A stretch of DNA of 64,000 nt from Lysobacter sp. BMK333-48F3. GTDB taxonomy: Bacteria > Pseudomonadota > Gammaproteobacteria > Xanthomonadales > Xanthomonadaceae. The DNA lies in NCBI RefSeq assembly GCF_019733395.1, contig NZ_JAIHOO010000001.1, positions 1,984,001 through 2,048,000 of the forward strand, given 5' to 3'. Shown here piece after piece: positions 63,648-64,000 of the stretch. Made by a program: the position numbers and the translations under genes. How positions within the stretch are numbered: position 1 is the first letter of the stretch; the number at the start of each line of letters is the position of its first letter. The notes below the pieces were generated by a model, which saw nothing but the letters and a program-made list of their open reading frames with translations, was not told the origin of the DNA and did no database searches.

Positions 63648-63720
63648 GGCGAAACTCCCGAAGGCCTGAAGGCGGTGAAGCCGCGCCGGTGTCGGACCGG
63701 GTCGAAAGATCTTCTGTCAC
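63590..63720 (-). repeat. Imperfect 73-bp tandem duplication of the anmK start region
   Basis: The DNA around the anmK start (63590-63647) is repeated 73 bp upstream (63663-63720). Both copies read STRSD-GA-PPSGL in the same frame. They differ by scattered substitutions. Confidence 0.85.
63640..63720 (-). CDS. 26-codon leader reading frame overlapping the anmK start
   Basis: A GTG at 63720, preceded by GGAGAGG, opens a short frame whose [15 protein letters not shown] segment copies the anmK N-terminus ([15 protein letters not shown]). It ends REFRRG and a TGA at 63640-63642, just past the anmK GTG. It is a broken duplicate of the anmK start. Whether it is translated, or couples translation to anmK, is unknown. 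Confidence 0.4.
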   Translation of the reverse strand: MTEDLSTRSDTGAASPPSGLREFRRG

Positions 63721-63770
63721 AGCGCGCCTCTCCGGATTGCCCTCATCCAGCCTAGCAACTCGCGCAAAGC

Positions 63771-63793
63771 AAAAGAGCCTCCGAAGAGGCTCT
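63771..63793 (-). terminator. Intrinsic terminator of the last minus-strand gene
   Basis: On the minus strand: AGAGCCTC, loop TTCG, GAGGCTCT, then TTT. The UUCG tetraloop and U-run are classical. It lies 24 bp after the stop at 63817. Confidence 0.88.
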
Positions 63794-63816
63794 CGCTGCG
63801 CGCGCGCCGCGGCCGC

Positions 63817-64000
63817 TCAGGCGCGCGTGGTCTTCTTCTTCGCCGCCGCCACCGTCTTGGCCGGCGCGGCCGCCGGCGCCGGGCCGGCATCGGCGTAGAT
63901 GATGTTCTCGACCTGGCGGATCCGCGCCAGGGCGACGCTGGTCTGGGTGCGGAACTGGGCCAGCGCCATGCCGCTCAGCGGCTCCGGCGGCGGCATGGTG
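63817..64000 (-). CDS. C-terminal fragment, probably an M23 peptidase
   Basis: About 60 C-terminal residues are visible, entering from the right edge: PPEPLSGMALAQFRTQTSVALARIRQVENIIYADAG, then an Ala/Lys-rich tail ending KKKTTRA. The EPLSG...LAQFR pattern resembles the end of OapA/MepM-like M23 metallopeptidases. In related genomes an M23 gene commonly lies next to anmK. The catalytic domain is outside the window, so the identity is inferred from position and this tail. Confidence 0.5.
   Translation of the reverse strand, partial: TMPPPEPLSGMALAQFRTQTSVALARIRQVENIIYADAGPAPAAAPAKTVAAAKKKTTRA

Overview
The window is high-GC chromosomal DNA from a member of the Xanthomonadaceae, most probably Lysobacter. 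The evidence is gene order and protein style: oleC-oleD, ubiJ-ubiB, aceB-aceA beside a CysB-like LysR gene, comM/ubiK/P-II, speE-speA, argS with a SPOR gene, dut-algC and anmK beside a probable M23 peptidase gene. A secreted M9 collagenase and abundant GTAG-bounded REP-like repeats agree with this. No tRNA, rRNA, transposase, phage or CRISPR locus was seen. The assignment is inference from remembered relatives; no search was run.

Layout. 1-3.2 kb: end of an olefin (ole) cluster (oleC, oleD). 3.2-5.5 kb: ubiJ-ubiB (ubiquinone). 5.7-12.9 kb: M16 peptidase, truC, two small exported proteins, arfB, an acyltransferase and a GntR/FCD regulator. 13.4-20.3 kb: secreted collagenase, then a glyoxylate-shunt block with a divergent LysR gene, aceB and aceA. 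20.3-21.5 kb: a repeat-rich, gene-poor stretch. 21.5-28.3 kb: a cNMP-binding/GGDEF protein, a cyclase-like TPR membrane protein, a small NHLP-like precursor peptide on the opposite strand, a SagB-like flavin dehydrogenase and a nitronate monooxygenase. I read this as a poorly described RiPP-type peptide modification locus and the most interesting part of the window. 28.5-34.8 kb: a large LysM protein, a TPR/PAS-like membrane protein and a small exported protein. 35-38 kb: a divergent MocR/EamA pair and an ATPase. 38.3-41.6 kb: comM, a small membrane protein, ubiK and a P-II gene. 41.9-44.0 kb: divergent LysR and YeiH-type transporter genes. 44.4-48.8 kb: speE/speA polyamine genes, a YciI protein and a hydroxyacid dehydrogenase. 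48.8-64 kb: housekeeping genes (SPOR protein, argS, radC, coaC and coaB as separate genes, dut, algC, pyrE, a GNAT gene, xth, ampG, anmK and the end of a probable M23 peptidase gene).

Functional links. UbiJ, UbiB and UbiK all serve aerobic ubiquinone synthesis. AceA and AceB make the complete glyoxylate shunt. SpeA and SpeE are both polyamine enzymes. AmpG and AnmK both act in peptidoglycan recycling but are separate transcription units. In the peptide locus the dehydrogenase would oxidise the modified precursor, while the cyclase-like and GGDEF proteins may sense or signal.

Repeats. Three families recur between genes: a C6T3/A3G6 hairpin often preceded by CAA-rich hexamer tracts; a GTAG-bounded REP-like palindrome, including a variant with an internal insert and a tandem array of about 115-bp units after aceA; and a 12-bp ACTTTCTTTGTC hairpin. 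Two candidate oddities in essential or recycling genes are the split coaC/coaB, which lacks the usual active-site Cys, and a 73-bp tandem duplication of the anmK start region.
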